Assembly: GCF_900109655.1 (NCBI RefSeq)
Contig: NZ_FOAT01000010.1
Span: forward strand, 1 to 64,000
DNA: 64,000 nucleotides
Direction of reading: 5' to 3'
Source: Hominimerdicola alba
GTDB taxonomy: Bacteria > Bacillota > Clostridia > Oscillospirales > Ruminococcaceae
Within the stretch, counting starts at the first letter, position 1, and each line of letters starts with the position of its first letter. Below are positions 1 to 9,386 of the stretch, in pieces. The position numbers and the translations under genes were made by a program. The notes beneath the pieces are model-generated. The model was not told the origin of the DNA. It ran no database searches and was given only the letters and a program-made list of their open reading frames with translations.

Positions 1-42
1 ATGTATTTAGCTAGCGTGTACTAATTGGTCGAGGGCTTGTCC
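1..42 (+). rRNA. 23S rRNA, 3' end only
   Basis: The first ~42 bases read like the 3' terminus of bacterial 23S rRNA: a 'tgtactaattggtcgagggc' stretch close to the end of Firmicutes 23S genes, followed 60 bases later by 5S rRNA. The rest of the gene lies left of the window. The exact 3' end is approximate. Confidence 0.72.
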
Positions 43-104
43 TAAATTATGTTAGTCCTTAAATGTTTCATTATTCAATTTTGAGGTTATTGTCCTCAAT
101 CTAT

Positions 105-221
105 AGTCGGTGATCATTGAGATGAGGTCACACCTGTTCCCATGCCGAACACAGAAGTTAAGCTCATCTTCGCTGAAAATACTCGGCGGGCGACCGCCCG
201 GGAAAATAAGTTGTCGCCGGC
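105..221 (+). rRNA. rrf: 5S rRNA
   Basis: About 117 nt with the hallmark loop-A/helix III sequence 'cacacctgttcccatgccga', followed by 'acagaagttaagctc', as in Firmicutes 5S rRNA. The terminal stem is formed by gtcggtgat near the 5' end and gtcgccggc at the 3' end. It sits between the 23S 3' end and a tRNA gene, the usual 23S-5S-tRNA order of an rrn operon. Ends are approximate to a few bases. Confidence 0.93.
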
Positions 222-259
222 TCTTTCCAAAACACTCTTCGGAGTGTTTTGGCATATGT

Positions 260-332
260 GCCTCCTTAGCTCAGTCGGTAGAGCATGCGGCTGTTAACCG
301 CAGGGTCGTTGGTTCGAGTCCAACAGGTGGCG
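260..332 (+). tRNA. tRNA-Asn (GTT)
   Basis: A 73-nt cloverleaf: D stem gctc/gagc, anticodon stem tgcgg/ccgca around loop ctgttaa (anticodon GTT, Asn), and T stem gttgg/ccaac with ttcgagt loop. The acceptor stem gcctcct/aggtggc has a T-T mismatch at its fourth pair. CCA is not encoded. It is the last gene of the rrn operon and is followed at once by a terminator. Confidence 0.95.
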
Positions 333-341
333 TTTGTTTAT

Positions 342-382
342 AAACTCTGAGATAACGCACATGCGTTGTTTCAGAGTTTTTT
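342..382 (+). terminator. rrn operon terminator
   Basis: A long hairpin (aaactctgagataacgca pairing with tgcgttgtttcagagttt) runs directly into a T-rich tract. It lies 10 nt after the tRNA-Asn gene and is a classical intrinsic terminator. Confidence 0.92.
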
Positions 383-1783
383 GTTTTGCTTGTTTTCTAT
401 TTTTGGTTATTGTTTGGTCTTTATTACTTTGAGTGTGTAAAGACCCGGATATCATAGGCTGCTTGCTTTATTTTCCTCTGTGCTATCATATTATGGTGAT
501 AAATTGAGTTGAATAATTTGCGGCTGAATTTTCAGACTTCTTACGCAGAATGCTGTTTCGGAAATATCGGTGAAATAATTTACAAATTATAATTTGATAT
601 TATCTATACGAGTAACAATTGTAGCTTAATGTAATTGCTTCGTTATGTAAATCTCGCCAAACCAAACTATAAGTTATTGACATTAAACACCTTTTGTGAT
701 AAAATAAAAAAGTAAATAATTGAAAAAATTATTGGGACTTTGTCAAAGAGGGAAAAAAGATATAGAAATTGATCAAATTTTTGAAAATTATCCATAAGCT
801 TTAATAATAATGAGTATCAATTCGAAGATATCATATCTCTAAAAAATATGATGATTTTTCAAAACGTTACCACAAAAAACTTAATTATATACAATCTAAT
901 ACCTATTGAAGTATGAGACTTCCATGCAGCATTCAAAGGTAATATTATTCATCTATTTTTATGATTTGTATCAAAGATTTGCGGATCAGGCATTTTTTTC
1001 GCTGTGTAGAACACAATGCAATCGTTTAAGAATTGAAATCCGTCTATATGAATGTTCAATATCTCAATTACTGGGAAACAGTACATATCGACACTACATG
1101 GCAGCACGTTTAGTTTTCGAATGATGGGAAATTCGTTATTCGTATGACATACGAAATCATCGAAAGAACTACGTTCGATTGTCAGAAAATGATGTTCTTG
1201 GAAATGGATATGTACTTGAATATAGTTCATTGGTTCTGGTGAAGAAATCATTGAACTATATCATAATCATGCAGTTTGCAATCAAGTATTATAGCGAAAT
1301 TACGACATAAATATTCATCGAGCGTGTGCATGGTGGAAAGTTCTGGCAATAAGCACTGATCCTAGAACTTCCATTGGATAATTTCTGAGTGAGGTTTTAG
1401 AGGAATACTATAGACGATACCGAGTGAGATATTTTAGAATTCTACGATTTTGTCAAAACCATTGATGTTATCGAAATTTGATTTTTGACGAGATAGAAGT
1501 TCGATTGTCGTCAGGAGAAATATAACCGTTTTTTCTATTCGGTTGAGCACGTATTACCGCCCTCTTACCGTTTGCATTCTTGATTAGCTTTGATTTGTAG
1601 AACATCTGAACTACGAGTGGATATTCTTTCAGTTTAATAAGCTATTTGTCATGTACTATGTACATATTTTTCGCATTTTCTATTTCAATGTATATACGTT
1701 GTTTTGTATAGTATTTGAGACTTCGAATTTGCGGAATCGGTTTTATCTTAAAATTTATGATTAAATGTTTGGAGTAAAATGTT
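383..1783. other. AT-rich intergenic region, no convincing gene
   Basis: About 1.4 kb between the rrn terminator and the T7SS kinase. Short open frames exist on both strands (for example around 906-1124 + and 949-1251 -), but none has a Shine-Dalgarno site, recognisable motif or plausible length. The stretch could hold decayed coding debris, since short runs of amino-acid-like sequence recur in different + frames at about 860-900 and 1120-1220. The only firm signal is the promoter at 677-705. No terminator, tRNA or repeat array was seen. Confidence 0.6.
677..705 (+). promoter_or_regulatory. Strong sigma-A promoter
   Basis: TTGACA at 677-682, a 17-base spacer and TAAAAT at 700-705 make a near-consensus vegetative promoter. 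The first credible start codon downstream is the kinase at 1784, so the transcript either has a ~1.07 kb leader or starts an unrecognised RNA or decayed gene. Confidence 0.72.
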
Positions 1784-3811
1784 ATGACATCATCTAATTT
1801 GGTCCTCAGGGATAGATATGAGATTATTGCTGAGCTTGGCAGGGGTGGAATGAGTACAGTATATCTTGCCAAAGATAAAATACTAGGGTCATACTGGGCT
1901 GTCAAGAAGATTTCAAATAGTGATGTTAATTATCTCAAAGGATTCAAAAAGGAAGTAGAATTGCTTTCTAGCCTTAACCACGCCGATATACCCAGAATAG
2001 TCGATAGAATCGAATATGGTGGAAATTATTTTGTTGTAATGGATTTTGTTGACGGTGTTTCACTCGGAAAGAAAGTCCTTGCTGAAGGTCCTCAACAGGA
2101 AAAAGATGTTGTTGAGTGGGCGAAAATGCTTTGCGATGTTCTTGAATATCTTCATACTGTTAAGGACAATCCAATAATATACTGTGATCTTAAGCCTGAT
2201 AATATAATGTATACAAAATCAGGAAGAATTAAGCTTATTGATTTTGGAATTGCCAAAGAATGTATTCGTGGAAAAAAATATGTTGGTGAGGCAGTTGGTA
2301 CAAAAGGTTATGCTGCCCCCGAACAGTATAAAGATGCAAGCAATATTTTTGATGAAAGAACAGATATTTATAGTTTTGGTGCATCTCTTTCATATGTTCT
2401 TACTGGCTCTGTTCCTTTAAAACCTCCTTATGGTGTTAAATCTGTAAGAGAACGCAGGCCTGTTCTTTCGGAGGGTATTGATTACATTATAAGAAAATGT
2501 ACAAAAGACAATCCTGATGATAGATATCGTAATTTTAGTGAAGTGCGTGCTGATCTTAACGATATTAACGAACTTACAGGTGTTTATAGACGTAAAATGA
2601 GAAATCGTCTTGTAGGTTTTTATGCAAGCATAGTAGCTTGTTTACTATTTATGATACCTACATATATTGGCTATACGCAGGTTCAAGCTGAAAAGGCTGA
2701 CAATTACCAACATTATTATCAGCTTGCAGCATCTGATGTTCAAAATAAAAATTATGAATCAGCTGCAAAGAATTATCTAGAATCAATAAAATATAAGCCG
2801 CAGTTAACAGAAACTTATCTTCTGTATTTTACGAGTATGTTGCCGCGTGAAAATGATGAAAATTACATAACGCTTACCAAAAATGCCATTGATATAATGC
2901 GTAATTCCTATATTGATAATAAAAACAGCCCGATGTTTCATAATAAGGAAATTACATATCAGGTAATGAAAAAATGTGTGGAGGTAAATGATTCGTCGTA
3001 TGCCGGATATGCATTAAAGTACATTGATCAACTGAAGACTGAAAATTATAAATCTGATGAGCTTGAATATTTTGAGGTTCTTGCTATGAACTGTTCAAAG
3101 GATTTATCTACACAGGACTTTGATGAAATCGGGGATGTACTTGATAAGCTTGAAAAGTACACCGACACCAGCATACTTACTGTTGATGACAAACTTCAAA
3201 ATTATTATACGATAATGAATTTGTATAATGAATATCCGATATATCTCAGTGATCCATATAATAAAATATATGAAACGGGTGTAAAAGCAAAAGCAATCAT
3301 TGACGGAAATCTTGAATCAGGTGATATGTCATTCAGCAGTATTATCCCAATGTATGAGCTTACAGCGTCAGCACTTTATAACGGTGCTCTTCTTGAAAAA
3401 GATGATTCTAAGAAAGAGGAAACGTATAGACAGACTATTGAATGGTATGGATATCTTCATGAACTTAATGACAATCTTTCTGAGGTGCTTTGGTTAAAGA
3501 AAGCTTCATCTTATAGAAAGCTTTATGATCTTACAAATGAAAATAGTTTCCTTGAAAGCTCAGTTAAGGAATTGGAAGAGCTTACAAGGAAATATAACAA
3601 CTGTTTTTCTGCACAGGTCAATCTCGCTATGTCATATCTTGATTCAGAAATGATAAAGAATGAAAACGAACGTGATTTAAGGAAAGCTTTAGAATGCTAT
3701 GATAAGGTAAATGAAATGAAGGAAAGAAATAGTAACCTTTCAGCAGCTGAACTTTCACAATTTGGTACATTGAAGCAGGCATTTATTAATGCTGGCATTA
3801 TGGAGAAATGA
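1784..3811 (+). CDS. T7SS-linked membrane Ser/Thr protein kinase with TPR-like tail
   Basis: 675 residues. An N-terminal Hanks-type kinase domain (about 11-265) keeps all catalytic elements: glycine loop GRGGMS (19-24), AVKK lysine (K41), YCDLKPDN catalytic loop (D135), DFG (153-155) and APE (178-180). One membrane helix follows at about 276-297. The rest (about 300-675) is a helical, TPR-like region that should lie outside the cell if the kinase is cytoplasmic. Kinase fold, single helix and helical exterior is also the layout of EssB/YukC, whose kinase fold is dead. The start is supported by GGAG at 1771-1774. It is the first gene of the T7SS operon and overlaps the next gene by ATGA. Role inferred: phosphorylation of T7SS or FHA-partner threonines. 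Confidence 0.9.
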   Translation: MTSSNLVLRDRYEIIAELGRGGMSTVYLAKDKILGSYWAVKKISNSDVNYLKGFKKEVELLSSLNHADIPRIVDRIEYGGNYFVVMDFVDGVSLGKKVLAEGPQQEKDVVEWAKMLCDVLEYLHTVKDNPIIYCDLKPDNIMYTKSGRIKLIDFGIAKECIRGKKYVGEAVGTKGYAAPEQYKDASNIFDERTDIYSFGASLSYVLTGSVPLKPPYGVKSVRERRPVLSEGIDYIIRKCTKDNPDDRYRNFSEVRADLNDINELTGVYRRKMRNRLVGFYASIVACLLFMIPTYIGYTQVQAEKADNYQHYYQLAASDVQNKNYESAAKNYLESIKYKPQLTETYLLYFTSMLPRENDENYITLTKNAIDIMRNSYIDNKNSPMFHNKEITYQVMKKCVEVNDSSYAGYALKYIDQLKTENYKSDELEYFEVLAMNCSKDLSTQDFDEIGDVLDKLEKYTDTSILTVDDKLQNYYTIMNLYNEYPIYLSDPYNKIYETGVKAKAIIDGNLESGDMSFSSIIPMYELTASALYNGALLEKDDSKKEETYRQTIEWYGYLHELNDNLSEVLWLKKASSYRKLYDLTNENSFLESSVKELEELTRKYNNCFSAQVNLAMSYLDSEMIKNENERDLRKALECYDKVNEMKERNSNLSAAELSQFGTLKQAFINAGIMEK

Positions 3812-4083
3812 TAAGTATGTATGAAGTAATGATGTATGTGGGCGCGGCAGGAGTTGTATTCTTTTTTCTGCTTTCAGTTGTTCTGTTTATAAAAAATAAT
3901 ATACCTTCGGCGATCAAGTATTTTATAAATTTGAGACATAAGGGAGTAGATATCTGGTCTGCTAATAAAAAACTGCCCGAACAGCCTGTCTATAAACCTG
4001 AAAGAACCGAACTTCTTGATGATGAAAACGATATGATAATATCTGAGCCTACAGAATACCTTGATACTTCTGATGCAACGTAA
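3808..4083 (+). CDS. Small single-pass membrane protein with TELLD/TEYLD tail
   Basis: 91 residues, or 88 if the ATG at 3817 is used. The N-terminal hydrophobic helix lies at about 8-28, followed by a polar tail rich in Lys then Asp/Glu. The tail holds two threonine motifs, RTELLDD and PTEYLDT. A related TELLD motif occurs in the linker of the FHA protein downstream, so these are candidate phospho-Thr sites for the kinase and ligands for FHA domains (inference). Start and kinase stop overlap as ATGA, so translation is probably coupled. It occupies the place of a small accessory subunit such as EssA, but no sequence family was recognised. Confidence 0.72.
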   Translation: MISMYEVMMYVGAAGVVFFFLLSVVLFIKNNIPSAIKYFINLRHKGVDIWSANKKLPEQPVYKPERTELLDDENDMIISEPTEYLDTSDAT

Positions 4084-4127
4084 ATTTTTACATCAAGATT
4101 TCAAACATTAGAATGGAGATAAATGAT

Positions 4128-7100
4128 ATGATTTTAAAAATTAAAAGAAATATCAAGGTTTTTCTGCCTGTTGCAATTTCGCTTTTAATTTTAATTGTTT
4201 CTATATTATTGAATTTTTTGGTATATAATGCTAATGCCGGAATGGTTGATGAACCGGGAGCTACTATTTTTTCGGCTCAGCATCATTATGTTGATTTACC
4301 AGTCAAAGATATAGATGAAAACACATATTTACTCGTTTTAAAGGTAAAAGATGGTAAAATTGTAAAATATAGTAATAGTTATGAAATACAAAAAATACTT
4401 ATAAAAAAAGGTGAAGAATCTAAAAGGATATATACTGATTTTACCGGGGATCAAATAAGCGGTGATTTTTATATTGGTTTCGTTAAAGAAACGCAGATAG
4501 AAAGAAAGAGAATCACTGTTCCCATTGACAAGAAAGTATCCGGTAATACTGAAAACATTAAGTGTCTTATCGATGATAAAGAATTAGATATTGAATTTAA
4601 TAAAATTACTATAAAATTTGATAGATTTGCTCCTGTCATAAAAAGTATAGATCCGGCAAATGATTCTAAAGGGGCAGTGATACTTAAAATTGAATGTGAA
4701 GAAAATTATGGATTAGATGTACTCAATTTATATAAGTATAATTCCAATGATCCTCAGAAGCATCTTATTTTCTCAAAAAAAATTAGTGATTTAGAAGTAG
4801 ATAGAAATGGTAAATATATTGTTGAAATCGAGCAAAACGGTAAATATGCAGTTTCTGTAAATGATTTTGCTAAACTTGAAAGTAATATCTTTGATTTTGA
4901 GGTTAAGGATGTTGATTTTGATGGGCCTGTTATCGATAGTGTTGACAAGGAGGGCAACACAAAAAAAGTAATACCTCCGAATAATAAGATAGTTTATAAG
5001 CATGAAACATTTACTGTTAATGCTTGTGATGCCCATATGGATGATATGATGTATGGTATGTATTATGCCGGAAAAGATGATAAAAAGCCTTCGGATATCC
5101 CGGATTCAGATTTTTCATATCAGCTAGACAATAAATTTGATTCAGTTCAGAATGGAACCTATTTCTTTAAAGTTAAGGATAAATTTGGATATGAATCTGA
5201 TGTCTATACATTATATGTAGACGATTTGGATATCGGAATTTATTTGTACCTGTTTGCTTATTCACCCGATATAAATGATGGTATTTTTACTTCAGCAGAG
5301 ATACTAAATGTTTATTTTTTAGTTTCAGGAGACCTGGTAAATACAGATTCGGAAATTTTGAAAGCATCTCTTGATGGAGAAAATTTGAAGATTTATAATG
5401 TAAGTGAAGATGAAGCAGCGAATAATTTAAATAATAAAATTGCAAAAAAATATGCAGAAGAAGGAAATCTTCGTAAAGTTGTTATCAATAATACTGATAA
5501 AAGATCATATAAGGGTAATATTACAATAACCGCGTTTGGAGTAGATAACAATTCTTTAGCTGAAATTTCAAAGGACATAATATATGACGCTGTAGATCCT
5601 GTTATATCTGAAGAAGATGTAGAAAGAGTTAAATATAATAATTTCATGCCCAGTAATTGGTTAAATATTGAAAGTGTTATCTACAGATTTAAAGCAGAAG
5701 ATCCTGCTGAGAAAGTTTCAGATGAAGAAGTATTTGAAACTTATAAGAATGAGATAATTGAGATCAAAAAGGAAGAAGCTGCTTTAGAGGAATACAAAGA
5801 TGATGATGCATCAGAGAAAGACAATGATGATACACCGGAGAATACTTCGGATAAAAAAGAATCTGTCAAAATTTATGAAGATCCTGAAACTGGCGAAACG
5901 TATGAAATTCCAATGGAGAAATGGTTGGAATTTAAAAGACAGCTCGAAGAAAAGAATTATGAATTCGTATCAGGTTTGAAAGATGATCCACTCGTTATTA
6001 TACCCAATAAAAAAGGTGGAGATTCAAAGAACAATGTTACAATTAAATCCCATTATATCGAAAAGGACGACGTTTATGAAGTGATATTTTCTGTACCGAA
6101 AGGTCACTATGCTGATTTTACTGCTGAATTTTATGTTATGGATAAGGCTGGCAGAAAATCTAATGTTATTAGAAAGAGTATAATGTTGGATGATGAAAAA
6201 CCCGAAATTAAAAAAGTCAATTTTACACTTTATGATGAGTCAGATGAAGTAAAATACGAAGGAACTGCGGACAAATCGGTCGATTCAAATCAATTAAAGG
6301 GATTCGCAAAAAATGGAGAAAAGCTGACAATTACAATTGAGGCTGTAGACGGCGGACGCGGTTTTGAAGGTTCACCAAATAAGTATCTGTATTTTGATCC
6401 GAATGTTTATAATGAACCTATTGAGCTGTTCGAGGAAATATCACAGGATGGAAAAAAGTGTAAACTTTCTCAGACCTTTACTATTGTAGATGGTAAATTG
6501 ACATGGACTGATTCAGAGAACGAGAAGTCTTTTGCTATCGACGATGAATTCAAGTTTGACATCAATAAGATCGATATTAAAGATGCATTTAATCAAGCTT
6601 GTGAGGCCAGTGCATACTATTCAAAAATAGTATACTATGCTCCGCTTGAATATGAAAAAATGAACTTTACTTTTGATGTTTTAAAAGATGGTAAAAGCAA
6701 GAAAAAAAATGATAATGATGAATTGATTGCAAATGAAGGTGATAAGATAACATTTTCATTTGAAGCACACCATAAAATCCTCACAAATAATATTTATATG
6801 GGTATTCACAACGAACAGATCGATTGTGATCCTAAAAGCGAAGGCGGTATATGCAGTGGTTCTTTTGTCGTAAAAAATCTGAATAAATACGACAATAAAA
6901 AGTTCAAGCTATACTGCGAAATCAAAGATGAAGCTGGTAATATTCTAATAAAAGATGGAAAAGTTGTGGACAGAAATACTATTTCTTCAAATATAACTTA
7001 TTATGCTCCTATAAAGGACTGCATAAAGAATCTTTCTCTGACCACAAACAATCCGAGTGTACAGTATACTAAAGATGGAGATTTGATCAAGGTTTTTGTT

Positions 7101-9386
7101 AAAACATCGCACCCCATCCGTATTTTCAATGCTGAAATTGCAAGAAATATGGGAACCGAAGTAACAGATGAAGATAATGATCCAAATGTGTATTGTATTG
7201 AGTATACTCTGAAGAACGGAGATTTATTCGACAACGAAGATGTACCTTTTATTCTTGAAATGGGTGATGCATCTGATAACGAAGTATATAAATGCACAAA
7301 CATTAATGTTTGGCCTTTGGCGAGAAAAGCTATGATGTCTCGTGGTGAACAGAAAAAAGGCGAGGTTGATTATGTTGAAACAGAAAAGATAGTATATTAT
7401 GCTCCTATTGAAGTTAATGACATGAAAATGAATTCAACAAATTTGAATCCTGCAGCTAATGCCGTAAAGAATGGTGATAGGGTAAATGTTCATTTTTCTG
7501 CAAATCATGAAGTAAATGCAAGCTCTGTGTCAGTATCGAATCATGAAATAATATTAGGTGATGATAATAAAAGAGATTGGGATTGTTCGATTGATATAAC
7601 AGATGGTTTTACAGAAGATCTGAGCAATTTAACAGTGAGTGCAAAGCTTACTGATAGAGCGGGAAACGTGCCTTATATTCTTAATGAGCGTGAATTTGAT
7701 AGCAATGTACGTTATTTTGCACCTGTTCAGATTTCGGATGCTTCGATCGTCAGCAGCAACAGTAATGACGAAAGAAAGTATGCGAAAAATGGTGATGACA
7801 TTAAATTAGTCTTTAATTCAAACCATGAAGTATATTTCTCAACGGCGCTTTTATGTGATAGAACTCCTGAAATAAGTGATATATCTGAAGAAAATGACGT
7901 TAAAAGATACGAATTTGATTATACTTTAAAAAATCAGGATTTACAAGATCAGTCGGTTATAATGTTTTCATTTGAGGCTTATGACATAGCAGGCAATAAG
8001 ACCGAAACGATAACAAATGAATATTTTGAAAGACTTAATCAGATAACTTATTATGCTCCTATCGTTAACTCATCGTCTATGAAGTCAGGAAACAGAAATA
8101 CAATGTATGTGAATAACGGTGGAAGAATTATTGTTTCAGGCCAGGCAAATCATGGTGTTATTCCTGATTCAGCTTTGATAAATGGTAGGGAAGCAAATAT
8201 ATCAGGAAGAAATTCTGATAGTTATTCGATTTATTACATTATTGATAATGATGAAAAGAAAATGCCCGAAGGAGCTGTTTCCTTCTCGTACAATCTATCA
8301 GATAAAGCGGGAAATACAACTTTTGTAAATAGTGTAAATGATAATACTACTGTTATCTACGATCGTACACTTCCAGAAATTAAATCAGAGTTTGAGAATA
8401 TTTCCTTTTCAAATCATTCTATAAAGTACAAATTTACTTTCTTTGATGATCATATCTCTCCTCAGGATCTTTCTGTAAAGGTGAACGGGGAAGAGCAGAT
8501 TTCTGATGAGGAAAGAAATAGCATAGTTGGTTGTGAATTTACAAAAGAGATCATACTTAGTACAGATGACAATTACCGTATAGTTGTAAATTCAAAGGAT
8601 CTTGCAAATAATGCTTCTTCTGAATTTGATAAGCGTATTACACTAGATACTACAAAACCAGAGATAAAAACGATAAACCTTTTATCAGATAAGCCGGAAA
8701 TATACAAATCAGCATTTGATATAAGAGACCATTTTGAATTTAAAGAAAAAAACCTCAAAGAAATTATATGTATTGTAACTAATTCAACCGGTAGCAGGGA
8801 ATGGGATATAAATGATCCTATTGTATGTGACGGAAAGAATACAGTATATCTTATGATTTCAGATATGGCAGGAAACCTTTCGCAGGCATTACTCTATGAT
8901 TTTTATATAGATGGAACTGCTCCGAAGGCGATAATTCTTGAAGCACTGAGTAATGAATTACTCACACCTGAAGAAAACAAGGTATTTTTCATGGAGGCAG
9001 ATTTTAAGATATCGCTTGAAGCTCTTCACGTTGATAGAATAAGTAAGCCTGACAAATTTGAGAAACTATATATAGTTTCTCAGGATGATGAAGTGATTGT
9101 CGACCTTCTGGATAGTCCTAAAAATGATCCTGATTTCTACACTGTTTCACTTAAAGATCCTGGGAATTATATACTTTGTGTCGAGGCGACGGATTCAGTT
9201 GGTAATTCAACAGGTTTGATGAAATATCCTTTTGAAATAAGGGAAAAGAGTCTTGTAGGACGCATATGGGATAATAAGCTTGTTTTAACGCTTACTGTTA
9301 CCGGTATCTGTTTGCTTCTTTTTGGAACAATTTATGTTCTCATCTTTAAAAGAGTCAGAAAATCTAGACAGGAGTGGGAGTATTGA
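4128..9386 (+). CDS. Giant Ig-like repeat membrane protein of the T7SS operon
   Basis: 1752 residues from the ATG at 4128, preferred over the in-frame ATG at 4113 because GGAG at 4115-4118 lies 9 nt before it. An N-terminal membrane helix (about 13-34) and a C-terminal helix (about 1720-1742) followed by a short basic tail flank a huge beta-rich, acidic exterior. Five units begin with (I/V)xY(Y/F)AP at residues 834, 956, 1088, 1194 and 1306, spaced 106-132 residues. Most contain a later (N)HxV/I motif. They look like bacterial Ig-like domains. A charged Lys/Glu insert lies around 535-600. Anchored at both ends with a giant ectodomain, it resembles EsaA/YueB in topology only. Likely role: a wall-spanning conduit or surface element. 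Confidence 0.82.
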   Translation: MILKIKRNIKVFLPVAISLLILIVSILLNFLVYNANAGMVDEPGATIFSAQHHYVDLPVKDIDENTYLLVLKVKDGKIVKYSNSYEIQKILIKKGEESKRIYTDFTGDQISGDFYIGFVKETQIERKRITVPIDKKVSGNTENIKCLIDDKELDIEFNKITIKFDRFAPVIKSIDPANDSKGAVILKIECEENYGLDVLNLYKYNSNDPQKHLIFSKKISDLEVDRNGKYIVEIEQNGKYAVSVNDFAKLESNIFDFEVKDVDFDGPVIDSVDKEGNTKKVIPPNNKIVYKHETFTVNACDAHMDDMMYGMYYAGKDDKKPSDIPDSDFSYQLDNKFDSVQNGTYFFKVKDKFGYESDVYTLYVDDLDIGIYLYLFAYSPDINDGIFTSAEILNVYFLVSGDLVNTDSEILKASLDGENLKIYNVSEDEAANNLNNKIAKKYAEEGNLRKVVINNTDKRSYKGNITITAFGVDNNSLAEISKDIIYDAVDPVISEEDVERVKYNNFMPSNWLNIESVIYRFKAEDPAEKVSDEEVFETYKNEIIEIKKEEAALEEYKDDDASEKDNDDTPENTSDKKESVKIYEDPETGETYEIPMEKWLEFKRQLEEKNYEFVSGLKDDPLVIIPNKKGGDSKNNVTIKSHYIEKDDVYEVIFSVPKGHYADFTAEFYVMDKAGRKSNVIRKSIMLDDEKPEIKKVNFTLYDESDEVKYEGTADKSVDSNQLKGFAKNGEKLTITIEAVDGGRGFEGSPNKYLYFDPNVYNEPIELFEEISQDGKKCKLSQTFTIVDGKLTWTDSENEKSFAIDDEFKFDINKIDIKDAFNQACEASAYYSKIVYYAPLEYEKMNFTFDVLKDGKSKKKNDNDELIANEGDKITFSFEAHHKILTNNIYMGIHNEQIDCDPKSEGGICSGSFVVKNLNKYDNKKFKLYCEIKDEAGNILIKDGKVVDRNTISSNITYYAPIKDCIKNLSLTTNNPSVQYTKDGDLIKVFVKTSHPIRIFNAEIARNMGTEVTDEDNDPNVYCIEYTLKNGDLFDNEDVPFILEMGDASDNEVYKCTNINVWPLARKAMMSRGEQKKGEVDYVETEKIVYYAPIEVNDMKMNSTNLNPAANAVKNGDRVNVHFSANHEVNASSVSVSNHEIILGDDNKRDWDCSIDITDGFTEDLSNLTVSAKLTDRAGNVPYILNEREFDSNVRYFAPVQISDASIVSSNSNDERKYAKNGDDIKLVFNSNHEVYFSTALLCDRTPEISDISEENDVKRYEFDYTLKNQDLQDQSVIMFSFEAYDIAGNKTETITNEYFERLNQITYYAPIVNSSSMKSGNRNTMYVNNGGRIIVSGQANHGVIPDSALINGREANISGRNSDSYSIYYIIDNDEKKMPEGAVSFSYNLSDKAGNTTFVNSVNDNTTVIYDRTLPEIKSEFENISFSNHSIKYKFTFFDDHISPQDLSVKVNGEEQISDEERNSIVGCEFTKEIILSTDDNYRIVVNSKDLANNASSEFDKRITLDTTKPEIKTINLLSDKPEIYKSAFDIRDHFEFKEKNLKEIICIVTNSTGSREWDINDPIVCDGKNTVYLMISDMAGNLSQALLYDFYIDGTAPKAIILEALSNELLTPEENKVFFMEADFKISLEALHVDRISKPDKFEKLYIVSQDDEVIVDLLDSPKNDPDFYTVSLKDPGNYILCVEATDSVGNSTGLMKYPFEIREKSLVGRIWDNKLVLTLTVTGICLLLFGTIYVLIFKRVRKSRQEWEY

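Noticed and set aside
110-343. Open frame crossing the 5S rRNA and tRNA-Asn genes
   Set aside because: The RNA genes explain this sequence fully; the frame has no ribosome site.
949-1251. 100-codon minus-strand frame in the left intergenic region
   Set aside because: No ribosome site, no recognisable motif, Cys/His/Phe-rich composition typical of chance frames in AT-rich DNA.
4113-4127. ATG at 4113 as start of the giant membrane protein
   Set aside because: This ATG overlaps the GGAG that serves the ATG at 4128 with correct spacing.
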